Origin: JAXDMU01 sp963762435
GTDB lineage: Bacteria; Pseudomonadota; Alphaproteobacteria; ATCC43930; CGMCC-115725
DNA length: 64,000 nt
Direction of reading: 5' to 3'
Assembly (NCBI GenBank): GCA_963762435.1
Contig: CAVXLN010000003.1
Coordinates: 434,001-498,000, forward strand
Notes under the pieces: model-generated
Told to the model about the DNA's origin: nothing
Database searches by the model: none
The model's input: the letters and a program-made list of their open reading frames with translations, nothing else
In this document: positions 53,575 to 61,604 of the stretch, in pieces
Numbering within the stretch: position 1 is the stretch's first letter
Layout of the letters: every line of letters starts with the position of its first letter
Program-made: the position numbers and the translations under genes

Positions 53575-54422
53575 TGCAGCAGCAGATAGAGATCGGTCAG
53601 CAGCTCACCAGGAGGCGTGCGGCTGGGATCGTTGAGATAATCCTCCAGCACGGGCGCATCGGCCGCCTCCCGGCCCGATTGCGGCAGCCAGGTGCCGAAG
53701 AGCCAGTCATAGGCGGCCCGCATGCCGGTATAAGGGCCCTGGTGGCGCAGCACGGCGTACTCGCCCGGTGCTACGGTGAGACGCTCGAGCGGTGGCGCCA
53801 CTGCGGCGTCGGGATCGAGCAGCGGGATCATGGCGTGCGACCGCAGGGCCTCCTCCGGCACCAGCGTCGGGTCGTCGTGAAAGAGCCCAACCAGCCGGAT
53901 CTCGGCCGGCAGCAGCCCTTGCGCCGAGGCGCGGCCGAACAGCGCCTCGAAGCCCCGTTCGATCGCCATGTAGGGGCCGCGATGCTCGATCGCCAGCATG
54001 GTGCGCGCCGGCACCTGCTCGAACCGGATGCTCCAGTTGCGGCGCGGGGCGTCGAGCGCCTGCGGCGTGAAATCCTTGTGACTGCCTTCGTCGCGATAAC
54101 GCGCGGGCGCCATGCCGTGGCTGTCGGAGAAGGCGCGGGTGAAGGCCTGCGCACTGCCGTAGCCGGCACGCCGCGCGATCGCCTCGACCGGCTCGCCGGT
54201 GTAGGCGAGCGCACTCGCGGCCCGTTGCAGTCGCAGGCGGCGGACCGTGTCGGCGATGGTTTCGCCCCGGATCGCGCGGTAGATCCGGTGCCAATGATGC
54301 GGCGAGAAGGCGGCAATGCCGGCCAGCGTGTCGAGATCGAGCGGATCGTCGAGATGATCATGGACATAGGCGGTGACGCGGGTCACACGATCCTCGTAGC
54401 TGATCCATTTCTCCGGTTTCAT
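53571..54422 (-). CDS. AraC-family regulator with GyrI-like domain
   Basis: 283 residues. N-terminal double HTH (about 10-110): LDTLAGIAAFSPHHWHRIYRAIRGETIADTVRRLRL and IARRAGYGSAQAFTRAFSDSHGMAPARY. C-terminal GyrI-like ligand domain (about 130-283) with VPARTMLAIEHRGPY and VAPGEYAVLRHQGPYTGM. It probably senses small molecules. ATG at 54422 follows GGGAG. Translational overlap with the MGMT-like gene suggests a shared role; AraC-HTH plus methyltransferase recalls Ada, but no Ada zinc domain is present. Confidence 0.9.
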   Translation of the reverse strand: MKPEKWISYEDRVTRVTAYVHDHLDDPLDLDTLAGIAAFSPHHWHRIYRAIRGETIADTVRRLRLQRAASALAYTGEPVEAIARRAGYGSAQAFTRAFSDSHGMAPARYRDEGSHKDFTPQALDAPRRNWSIRFEQVPARTMLAIEHRGPYMAIERGFEALFGRASAQGLLPAEIRLVGLFHDDPTLVPEEALRSHAMIPLLDPDAAVAPPLERLTVAPGEYAVLRHQGPYTGMRAAYDWLFGTWLPQSGREAADAPVLEDYLNDPSRTPPGELLTDLYLLLQ

Positions 54423-54555
54423 GCTCGGCACTCCCGTCCTCCCGGGTCGAATGTCGGACGCTCGCACGAACCGCTTTGATAAATCTTGCGCAATTGCGAA
54501 GGCGCTTCATGATTGATGCTGCGCTGCGATCTCGCCTGCGATTGGAGGAGCGGTC

Positions 54556-55209
54556 ATGACCCGTCCCGTGCTGACCATTTCCAGCAAGAATTACTCCTCC
54601 TGGTCGCTGCGCGGCTGGCTGCTGTGCCAGCTCGCCGGGCTCGAGGTCGAGGAAAAGCCCATCCCGATCGACGATCCGACCAATCGCGCCGAGCTCCTGC
54701 TGCTAAGCCCCTCGGTGCTGGTACCGCGGCTCAATCACGACGGTGCCAGCGTCTGGGACACGCTGGCGATCGCGGAATATCTGGCCGAGCTTTATCCCAA
54801 GGCCGGCATGCTGCCCAAGGACCGGCTGGCGCGCGCCCATTGCCGCTCGATCTCGGGCGAGATCCATTCGGGCTTTCATAATCTGCGCTCGGCGCTGCCG
54901 ATGAATCTCAGGGCGCATCACAAGAGCTTCAAGATCTTCGCCGGCGCCAAGCCCGATATCGACCGGGTCCAGGCGATCTGGGACGAGTGCCTCACCCGCT
55001 ATGGCGGCCCGTTCCTCTTCGGCGAGCCCACCATCGCGGATGCCATGTTCGCACCCGTCTGCACGCGGTTCCTGACCTACAGCGTGCCGATGACCGCCCC
55101 CACGGCCGCCTATTGCAAGACCATCATGGCGTGGCCGCCGATGCAGCGCTGGGTCGAGGCTGCCAAGCAGGAGCCCGAAGAGATGGAGGAGCTCGATATC
55201 GAGTTTTGA
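54556..55209 (+). CDS. Glutathione S-transferase family protein
   Basis: 217 residues. Thioredoxin-like N-terminal domain beginning VLTISSKNYSSWSLRGWLLCQLAGL, where the SSWSLR segment places the catalytic serine; VPRLNHDGASVWDTLAIAEYLAELYP binds glutathione. The helical C-terminal domain follows. ATG at 54556 has TTGGAGGAG upstream. The haloacid dehalogenase gene begins 3 bp after its stop, so they share an mRNA, which suggests detoxification of a halogenated or electrophilic compound. Confidence 0.88.
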   Translation: MTRPVLTISSKNYSSWSLRGWLLCQLAGLEVEEKPIPIDDPTNRAELLLLSPSVLVPRLNHDGASVWDTLAIAEYLAELYPKAGMLPKDRLARAHCRSISGEIHSGFHNLRSALPMNLRAHHKSFKIFAGAKPDIDRVQAIWDECLTRYGGPFLFGEPTIADAMFAPVCTRFLTYSVPMTAPTAAYCKTIMAWPPMQRWVEAAKQEPEEMEELDIEF

Positions 55210-55212
55210 GAG

Positions 55213-55941
55213 ATGCCGATCAAAGCCATTGTTTTCGACGCCTATGGCACGCTTTACAACGTCCACTCGGTGCGCACGCTCGCGACCGAGCTGTGCGGCG
55301 CCAAGGGCGAGCTGGTCACCCAGCTCTGGCGGCTGAAGCAGCTCGAGTACAGCTGGCTCAAAAGCCTGATGCACGCTTACGAGGATCTCTGGTCGCTGAC
55401 GCGCGCCTCGCTGGAATTCTCGCTCGAGAGCGTCGGCATCGCGCCCGATCCCAGCCTATGCGATCCGCTGATGGCGAAGTATCTGGCGCTCGACCTGCAT
55501 CCCGAGGCGGTGGTGGCATTCGACGCGCTCAAGTCCCATCGCCTCGCCATCCTGTCGAACGGCAGCCCGCATATGCTGGAGCCGCTGGTGCGGTCGGCCG
55601 GCATCGCCGACCGCTTCGCCGATGTCATCAGCGTCGACCGCGCCAAGGCCTTCAAGCCCGATCCCGCCACTTACGCGCTGGTCGAGGCGTCGTTGGGCGT
55701 CAAGCCTGAGAAGGTGCTGTTCGTCTCCTCGAACGGCTTCGATGTCGCCGGCGCCAAGCGGTTCGGCTTCCGCGTCGCTTGGATCGAGCGCGCGCAAGGC
55801 ACGCCGCCGCCCGGCAACTCGGAAATCGGCCCGGCGGAGTTCTATCGGCTGATCCGCGCTGGGGCAGAGCGGCTCGGCCATGAGGCCGATTGCCGGGTCG
55901 CCCGACTGACCGACATCGCGGGGGTGATCGAGCGGTTCTGA
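55213..55941 (+). CDS. (S)-2-haloacid dehalogenase-like (type II) HAD protein
   Basis: 242 residues. HAD motif I is VFDAYGTLYNVHS with nucleophile D9, motif II LAILSNGSPHML, motif III with lysine in AKAFKPDPATYAL and motif IV FVSSNGFDVAGAKRFGF. The combination matches type II 2-haloacid dehalogenases rather than phosphatases. It would hydrolyse L-2-haloacids to D-2-hydroxyacids. Substrate inferred. Co-transcribed with the GST gene. Confidence 0.88.
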   Translation: MPIKAIVFDAYGTLYNVHSVRTLATELCGAKGELVTQLWRLKQLEYSWLKSLMHAYEDLWSLTRASLEFSLESVGIAPDPSLCDPLMAKYLALDLHPEAVVAFDALKSHRLAILSNGSPHMLEPLVRSAGIADRFADVISVDRAKAFKPDPATYALVEASLGVKPEKVLFVSSNGFDVAGAKRFGFRVAWIERAQGTPPPGNSEIGPAEFYRLIRAGAERLGHEADCRVARLTDIAGVIERF

Positions 55942-55945
55942 GCCT

Positions 55946-56407
55946 TCAGGGCTGGTTTTCGACGAACAGCGCGTCGGACACCCGGTGCACCATTTGCGTC
56001 AGGATCTCGTCTTCGCTGCCGGGGTCGAGGGTCGGCTGTGTGATCAGGGTCAGCTGGTAGGCATCCCCCAGATAATATTTCACTTCGGTGCTGAGATAGG
56101 TCGCCGAATGGGATTGCGCCGGAAAGCCCTTATGCGATCCGCCCTTCCAAACCATGTGCCGCGTCTTGAAAATCCAGCTGATCCCGTCCGGTGCCGGAGC
56201 AGCCCCCTCCGCACCTGCCGTGAAATGCCACGGCGCCGGCGAAATCTCCTGCAGCTTGCGGGCGAGGTAGCTGGTCAATTGCTCATGCGTAAAGCCGGGA
56301 ACCTTGCCCGACGTTTCAATTGAGATGTTGTCCGCTGCGTAGGCCGGTGCCGCCGCGATTGCGCCAATATAAAAAAATATAAGAGGCCAGTACCGACAGC
56401 ACCACAT
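55946..56407 (-). CDS. Exported hypothetical protein
   Basis: 153 residues with a signal peptide (CCRYWPLIFFYIGAIAAAPAYA, cleavage after AYA) and a mature part with ISWIFKTRHMVWKGGSHKGF and YLSTEVKYYLGDAYQLTLITQPTLDPGSEDE, suggesting a small mixed alpha/beta periplasmic domain. ATG at 56407 is used; a TTG 16 codons earlier would add a longer N-terminus. No family was recognised. It is convergent with the dehalogenase gene. Confidence 0.6.
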   Translation of the reverse strand: MWCCRYWPLIFFYIGAIAAAPAYAADNISIETSGKVPGFTHEQLTSYLARKLQEISPAPWHFTAGAEGAAPAPDGISWIFKTRHMVWKGGSHKGFPAQSHSATYLSTEVKYYLGDAYQLTLITQPTLDPGSEDEILTQMVHRVSDALFVENQP

Positions 56408-56578
56408 TGCCACGGAACATGGAATCGGCCTTTCCGATCGAAGAGCAGGGCCCAATTCTTATGGCATCGGCCGAGCACGGTCCAAATTCAAGTTTTGTGA
56501 CTGAACGGGCCGTTTAAATATTTCCAGCGCTCTTACTGTTCTAAACAGCGTGTCGTCCCGGTTTTACGCGATCCCGTG

Positions 56579-57469
56579 CTAATGATGATGGTGGGGCCCT
56601 TGCAACTCCTTGGCCCGCTCCGCTTCCCGCTGCTGCCGCGCCTGCTCGCGCTCCTCGGTGGCCTTGAGCTTCTCCGCCGTCTCGGGGTTCTGCTCCAAAT
56701 CATGGCGCTCGCGCTCGAGCGCCTGGTTGCGCTCGTCGATGCCCTTCCGGTCGCTCCAAGTGTCGCCGCTGGCGTAAGCCTCCGCCTCCTTCTTGTGCTT
56801 CATGTACTCGTCGACCTGATGCTGATTCTTGTCTGGAGGTCCCATTTTCTCCCTCTCCGGCGGATTGGCGTCGGTAGCGTTCTCCTGGGTGCGGCCTTGC
56901 TGGAGCACCTGCTTGTCGTAGAGCTGCTGGCGCGCCGCCGTGTCGTCGAGCGCGCGCTTGTCACCGCCCGTCTCGGCGGCCGTACGGGCCTGTGCGATCT
57001 CCGCCTCGCAGACTTTGTTGAAAGCGGCCTCCGGATCCTTCGCATGCAGCTGCTTCAGCTCCTCGCGCGGGATGCCGTTGACGGAGGTCACCTTCTCATT
57101 GTCGACCAGCACCGGCAGCTCGTCGCGGCGGAAGACGCTGCTCGGCCGGGCGCCCACCACGCAGGTCTTGGCGTCACCCGACGCTTCGTTGGCATACTTC
57201 TTCGAGGCCTCGGACCAGACTGCGTCGGCCTGTTCTTGAGGAAGCTTCTTATAGAGCTGCTCGTCATTGAGCCAGCGCCCGCCCGGCGTGGTCTCGATGC
57301 GCGCATATCGGCCGTCGCCCTCCTTGATCAGCACGTCGGCCCGATCCCGGTTGCGATGCGGCCCGCCTCTTTCGGCATCGTTCGAATAGAAGGTGGCGCC
57401 ATCGCGCGGCGTTGCCACGTCGAACTTGTCGGACGCGACCTCAGCCCGATATTCCTCGGCGGTCGTCAT
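56579..57469 (-). CDS. Putative NAD-degrading toxin with CD38/ADP-ribosyl cyclase-like domain and charged tail
   Basis: 296 residues, no signal peptide. Residues about 15-135 follow the pattern of CD38-type ADP-ribosyl cyclases: FYS (27-29) at the FWS site, RIETTPGGRWLND with E59 at the LEDTLLG site, VWSEASKKYANEASG with W85 at the FWKTVSRRFAEAA site, and SVFRRDELPVL with E117 at the catalytic-Glu site. This predicts NAD glycohydrolase or cyclase activity. Residues 170-296 are disordered or coiled, very rich in Glu, Gln, Lys and Arg, and end with four histidines. The start lies 4 bp after the immunity-like gene. The family match is by eye, not search. Confidence 0.55.
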   Translation of the reverse strand: MTTAEEYRAEVASDKFDVATPRDGATFYSNDAERGGPHRNRDRADVLIKEGDGRYARIETTPGGRWLNDEQLYKKLPQEQADAVWSEASKKYANEASGDAKTCVVGARPSSVFRRDELPVLVDNEKVTSVNGIPREELKQLHAKDPEAAFNKVCEAEIAQARTAAETGGDKRALDDTAARQQLYDKQVLQQGRTQENATDANPPEREKMGPPDKNQHQVDEYMKHKKEAEAYASGDTWSDRKGIDERNQALERERHDLEQNPETAEKLKATEEREQARQQREAERAKELQGPHHHH

Positions 57470-57473
57470 CGGC

Positions 57474-57755
57474 TCACGGCTCGAAGCGGTAATGATAGCC
57501 GGTCTGGTCGAAGACCGACGCGATCTCGCGCTTGATGTAGGCCACGTCGTGCGCGTTGAGCGGCCGGCCGTCGCTCCATTTGAGATAATCGCCGAAGATG
57601 ATGGCGGCGCCGTAACGCCCGTCGTCCGATTTGATCGTCTCGACCGGGATGTGCACCGAGATGCCGCCGGTCTCGAATGTCATGAAGTCCCGCTCACGAC
57701 GGGACAGGATATTGCCGGCGTCGGTCTGCCACTTGTTGATGTCGAGTTCCCGCAT
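57474..57755 (-). CDS. Small Imm74-like putative immunity protein
   Basis: 93 residues. ISVHIPVETIKSDDGRYGAAIIFGDYLKWSDGRPLNAHDVAYIKREIASVFDQTG resembles the Imm74 pattern of polymorphic-toxin immunity proteins: central strand, W after a hydrophobic turn, then a helix with IKREI. ATG at 57755 begins 9 bp after the coupling protein stop, with AGGGGCGG as ribosome site. Its position directly before the NAD-toxin-like gene fits immunity-before-toxin order. Specificity and function are inferred. Confidence 0.45.
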   Translation of the reverse strand: MRELDINKWQTDAGNILSRRERDFMTFETGGISVHIPVETIKSDDGRYGAAIIFGDYLKWSDGRPLNAHDVAYIKREIASVFDQTGYHYRFEP

Positions 57756-57764
57756 CGGCCGCCC

Positions 57765-59672
57765 CTATTCCGCCGCCACGGGCACGCCTTCGATCATCGC
57801 CTTGAGATCGGGCCGCCGGTACCATTTCGCCATGCCGCAGCGGAGCGGGGCGCGGCCGCGCACGAAGACGAGCTGCTCGTCCGGAACCCCTTCGGCATCG
57901 ACGCCGAGCCGCATCACCTCGGCCGGGGTCAGGAGCTTGCGCGCCAGATATTGCTGATTGTAATTGTCCGACGCGTTGCGGCCGCCGCCGAGCTGGCCGA
58001 AGCCGCCGCTCGAGCTGCCGGCCGAGCTGCCCTTGTTCTCGATCTCGATCGTCATCTCGCCCAGCATGTTGGAGACGAGCTCGGCCGTCTTCTGCGTGTT
58101 GACGCCGAAGAAGCTCTTGATCTGGCAGCTTTCGAGCCAGCCCTGCATCCCTTCCTCGCCATATTGCTCTTCGAGCTGGCCGAGATCCTGGATGATGGCC
58201 CAGAGGGTGACGCCCATGCCGGCGCCGGCGTCGCGCGCGGTCTTCAAGAGGCCCATATAGCCCAGCCGCGGCATCTCATCCAACAGGAAGAGGGTGCGCA
58301 CGACGGCGCGGGCCCGCTGCCGATAATCCTCGTAGATCGTGTTGAGCAGCGCCCCCAGGATCACGCGCGCGACGGACGGCGTGCTTTCGAGCGTGGCCAG
58401 CGGCACCGAAATGAAGACGTCGAGCGTGCCGCCCAAAAGCGCCCTGGTCGGGACCGTGCGGCCGCGCGCCGTGCCGCAGACGAGCCGGGCCAACGTCGGC
58501 ACGGTCAGCCACGAGGTCATCTGCGAGGCCTCGAACAGGATGCCGCCCCAGGTCTCGGCCGCATTCTTCTGGATGCCGAGAAGCTCGCCCGCGAGCTGCT
58601 GGGCCGCCCCGAAGCTGAAGGACGGCTCGCGCTTCGCTATGGCGCCCAGAATGCCGGCGAGGTTGGGGTTGGTCAGCATCTCGCGCACGGTACCGAGATG
58701 TTTCGCCTGAATGTCGGGCCGGCACACGACCTCGAGGATCGCCACCTGCACCAGCGATTTGGCGTTGCCCTTGAACGAAGCGTTGGCGTCATCCTTGGCC
58801 GCCTCGCCGGCGAGCCATTCGACTACGGCGCGGCTGGTCTCGATGACGCGATCATTCGTGGGGTCGAGCCAATCCAGCACGTTCAGGCTGTCGCTGTCCT
58901 CGCGGCTGGGATCCAGCACCAGCACGTCCCGCCCCATGCGACGGCGCACCGGGCCGCACAGCTGGGCAAGCTCGCCCTTGGGATCGTGCACGACCAGGCT
59001 CTTGTCCCAGAACACGCAGTTCGGGATGGCGACGCTGACCGTCTTGCCGCTGCGCGTGCCGGCGACCGTGACGAGATGGCCCTGATCGGCGCGATACCGC
59101 AAGAGCGGCGCCATCCCGGCCTGCTGCGGTGCGCGCGCCGGCTCATAAGCCTCGCCGATGACGAGCGGGCCGTTGCCGAGCAGCTGCTTCGCCTCCTCGA
59201 CGCCCATCCAGCGGGCCGTGCCATAGGCGCCCGACGTGGATTGGCGATAGCCACCCTGGAAGCCCTTGATCCAGGCGACGCCGTCGCCCTGGCAGATCCA
59301 CCAGGCAAAGACCGGCGCCATGAAATCCAGGAAATCGACCGCGACGCGCAGCGTGTCGCCATAGCGGACGAACGCGATCACGCCCTGGATCGGCGAGTTC
59401 GTCAGATAGGGCGGCAGGGCGGCATATTGCGCCGACGCGTCGAGATATCCCGCATAGCAGCTGCCGGCGGCCGCCATCCAGACCCATTTCTGCGGGCGGC
59501 GCGACGAGACGAAAATGGCGGCGGCAATGCCGAAGAGCATGAGCGGTGCGGCCGCGATCGCGGCCTCGGCATAGCTCGTGCCGGCCGCCCATTTGGCCGC
59601 CTCGTAGCGGACAAGGAGCCACAGCCACAGCGGCCAAAGAGCCACGAGCAAGCGAAAGAGCGCGGATACCAT
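57765..59672 (-). CDS. VirD4/TraG-type type IV coupling ATPase
   Basis: 635 residues. Three or four N-terminal membrane spans (about 5-22, 38-55, 63-78, 107-127) precede the cytoplasmic ATPase domain. Walker A AGTRSGKT (204-211), the VVHDPKGEL segment, Walker B LFLLDEM (461-467) with GYMGLLKTARDAGAG, and WAIIQDLGQLEEQYGEEGMQGWLESC are VirD4/TraG features. It docks substrates at a type IV secretion channel and hydrolyses ATP. ATG at 59672 is chosen over a 77-codon upstream extension. It leads an operon with the Imm74-like and NAD-toxin-like genes. No other virB-type gene is in the window. Confidence 0.88.
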   Translation of the reverse strand: MVSALFRLLVALWPLWLWLLVRYEAAKWAAGTSYAEAAIAAAPLMLFGIAAAIFVSSRRPQKWVWMAAAGSCYAGYLDASAQYAALPPYLTNSPIQGVIAFVRYGDTLRVAVDFLDFMAPVFAWWICQGDGVAWIKGFQGGYRQSTSGAYGTARWMGVEEAKQLLGNGPLVIGEAYEPARAPQQAGMAPLLRYRADQGHLVTVAGTRSGKTVSVAIPNCVFWDKSLVVHDPKGELAQLCGPVRRRMGRDVLVLDPSREDSDSLNVLDWLDPTNDRVIETSRAVVEWLAGEAAKDDANASFKGNAKSLVQVAILEVVCRPDIQAKHLGTVREMLTNPNLAGILGAIAKREPSFSFGAAQQLAGELLGIQKNAAETWGGILFEASQMTSWLTVPTLARLVCGTARGRTVPTRALLGGTLDVFISVPLATLESTPSVARVILGALLNTIYEDYRQRARAVVRTLFLLDEMPRLGYMGLLKTARDAGAGMGVTLWAIIQDLGQLEEQYGEEGMQGWLESCQIKSFFGVNTQKTAELVSNMLGEMTIEIENKGSSAGSSSGGFGQLGGGRNASDNYNQQYLARKLLTPAEVMRLGVDAEGVPDEQLVFVRGRAPLRCGMAKWYRRPDLKAMIEGVPVAAE

Positions 59673-59749
59673 TCGGCCATCCCCCGAAGTGCCGTTAAGG
59701 TAACAGCAGACGCGTTTTCGCGATAGGCGTCGGTTGGAGAAAATGTTAA

Positions 59750-59776
59750 GAAATCCCTGCGGGCAATAGGGATTTC
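59750..59776. promoter_or_regulatory. Inverted repeat over the vWA gene ribosome site
   Basis: GAAATCCCT (59750-59758) and AGGGATTTC (59768-59776) are perfect 9-bp arms with a 9-nt loop. The right arm holds the likely ribosome site AGGG for the GTG at 59782, and the whole sits in the 109-bp gap shared with the divergent coupling-protein gene. It may be an operator or an mRNA hairpin that limits translation. Confidence 0.5.
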
Positions 59777-59781
59777 CCTTC

Positions 59782-60765
59782 GTGACAAATGAGCCGTACC
59801 GGACACGCACCGAGGCGTCCGAGCGAACCGGCCAGCAATTGCGGGGCGGTGTCGCGGGGGATTCCTCGGCCGGCATCGTCGGCGGCGATTCCAGTACCGG
59901 CAATCAGGATTCAGGTGGGCAAGGTACGGGTGAGGGCGCCGCGGGCGGGCTCGGACGGCGCCGTTTCTTCGGCCTTGTCGCCGGTGCCGCAGCGCTTGCC
60001 GCGATCGCCTATGCCGTGCTGCCCGGCCATTCCGGCATGCCCGAGCCGCCGGGCCAGATCGCCGGGCCCGAATATCTGGCGGCAACACTGGCCGTCCAGC
60101 CGGCGCCGCGCACCCAGATGCCGCCAATGCGGGCAGCTACCGGCGGTGCGGGCGGCTGGACGAGCTGTGCGCCGGGGGCCGCCTCCAACAACAACCTCAA
60201 CGATCTCGATCTGGTGCTGGCGATCGACACGACCGGCAGCATGGGCCGCGTCATCGAGGATGTGAAGAACAGTGCCGCCCAGCTGATCGCCAATCTGCGC
60301 GCCGGCGGCGGCAATGTGCGCGTCGGCATCGTGGCCTACCGCGACCTGGGCGATCAGTATGTGACCCTGCCCTTCCCGTTGACCCCGCTCGATCCCGGCG
60401 GCGTGGCCGCCCTCAACAACTTCCTCGGCGGCTTGCGCGCGGCCGGAGGCGGCGATTGGCCGGAGAAGATGGATGCCGCCCTTGCCGTCGCGGCCGGCAT
60501 GAATTGGCGCGGGACGGTGCCGGCCTCGATCGTGGTCATCGCCGACGCGCCCGCCCATAACGCCGACCAGGGGACGGCCGCCGGTATCGCGCAGGACGTG
60601 ATGTCCAAGCTGCCGGGCGGCCTCGTCTCGCTCATCGATACGGGCTCGGGCGGCAACGGCTTCATGCAGGCGCTGCCGAAAGCCGGCGGCGGCCAGTACG
60701 TGACCTATGACGGCCATATTTTGAACAGTCTTTTCCCTGCCATCACCGGATGTTCCAGCCGCTAG
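59782..60765 (+). CDS. Tat-exported von Willebrand factor A domain protein
   Basis: 327 residues. A Gly/Ser/Thr-rich N-terminus leads to a Tat-type signal, LGRRRFFGLVAGAAALAAIAYAV (about 57-79). The vWA domain (about 140-315) has the metal site DLVLAIDTTGSMGRV (DxTxS form), then IVAYRDLGDQYV and VVIADAPAHNAD. It should act outside the cytoplasm in metal-dependent protein adhesion. GTG start at 59782. It is divergent from the coupling-protein operon and 29 bp upstream of another exported protein. Confidence 0.85.
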   Translation: MTNEPYRTRTEASERTGQQLRGGVAGDSSAGIVGGDSSTGNQDSGGQGTGEGAAGGLGRRRFFGLVAGAAALAAIAYAVLPGHSGMPEPPGQIAGPEYLAATLAVQPAPRTQMPPMRAATGGAGGWTSCAPGAASNNNLNDLDLVLAIDTTGSMGRVIEDVKNSAAQLIANLRAGGGNVRVGIVAYRDLGDQYVTLPFPLTPLDPGGVAALNNFLGGLRAAGGGDWPEKMDAALAVAAGMNWRGTVPASIVVIADAPAHNADQGTAAGIAQDVMSKLPGGLVSLIDTGSGGNGFMQALPKAGGGQYVTYDGHILNSLFPAITGCSSR

Positions 60766-60794
60766 CACTTCGTCCATTTTGCAAGGGTGACAAG

Positions 60795-61397
60795 ATGACC
60801 GTGCGTTCAAGAGCGTTCTCTCGCATCACGGCCGGCCTGCTGCTCGCAGCGGCGGGCGGCGCCTCGGCGCAAGCGCCGGCCCCTGGCGGCGCATCGGACC
60901 ATGCGTCGTCCGGCTTCAGCGCGCACGGAATCTCCGCAGTCATCTCCGGCATCAGCGCAGGTTCTGAACGCGGGCTGTCTGACGTGAAGGTCCAGCTGCT
61001 CCTGAAAAACGAGACGCAGAAGAATATGGCGCTCGCCGCCATCGCCGGCGAGATCGCGACGGCTTCGACCAGCAGCGGCACGCAATTCGTCATGCGCGAC
61101 GTGTCCGGCATGCCGCATTGCGCCGCCAACGCCCCGCAGGATATCGCCAACTGCAGCGCCAAATTTCCGCCCGACAGCTTCATCGAGGTCGATGCCGGGC
61201 AATCGACCGGCGCACTCCTCCATTTCGTCGGCCAGGGCACCACGGCGAGCGGCAGCATCTCCTTCTCGCTGCGGCTGATGGTGCGGGATCTTGGCGATTC
61301 GGACGACGCACTGACCAACACGGCCCCGAACAAGGCCGCCCCGCCCCATCTCGTCGTCATCAACTTCCCGCTGGTGCCGCTCACCCCGGGCAGCTGA
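60795..61397 (+). CDS. Exported hypothetical protein downstream of vWA gene
   Basis: 200 residues. ATG at 60795 follows AAGGGTGACAAG. A signal peptide (AFSRITAGLLLAAAGGASAQA) precedes a mature domain with alternating strands such as LSDVKVQLLLKNETQKNMALAAI and GSISFSLRLMVRDLG, consistent with an Ig-like or DUF4352-like beta sandwich. Two cysteines (HCAANAPQDIANC) could form a disulfide. It is probably co-transcribed with the vWA gene. No family was assigned. Confidence 0.6.
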   Translation: MTVRSRAFSRITAGLLLAAAGGASAQAPAPGGASDHASSGFSAHGISAVISGISAGSERGLSDVKVQLLLKNETQKNMALAAIAGEIATASTSSGTQFVMRDVSGMPHCAANAPQDIANCSAKFPPDSFIEVDAGQSTGALLHFVGQGTTASGSISFSLRLMVRDLGDSDDALTNTAPNKAAPPHLVVINFPLVPLTPGS

Positions 61398-61604
61398 GTC
61401 GGGCCACGCCAGGATGGGCGGCCATCGGACAGGCCGCCCTTCCCCAAGCTCCGCAAAACCAACGCGCGCGGAAAACCGCCGAGATCACGGTTCACGGGAA
61501 AATGATCGGCGGGGCCGAGGCATGCGCTGATTCCTCTCACGCGCGACGCCGAGAGTCTTGATATGCTTGGCGTTTCTTTCGTCGCGTGATCGCAAGGAAC
61601 TCCC

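Noticed and set aside
51025..53589. Long plus-strand open frame across the MFS and phaZ genes
   Set aside because: It runs through two well-supported genes on other frames, with Arg/His/Asp-rich composition typical of antisense translation.
56579..56590. Four histidines at the C-terminus as a cloning tag
   Set aside because: They are coded by natural-looking codons within a charged tail and followed directly by the native stop and intergenic DNA, so vector contamination is unlikely.
57393..59726. Long plus-strand frame opposite the coupling ATPase
   Set aside because: Antisense to a gene with clear Walker A and B motifs; no domain visible.
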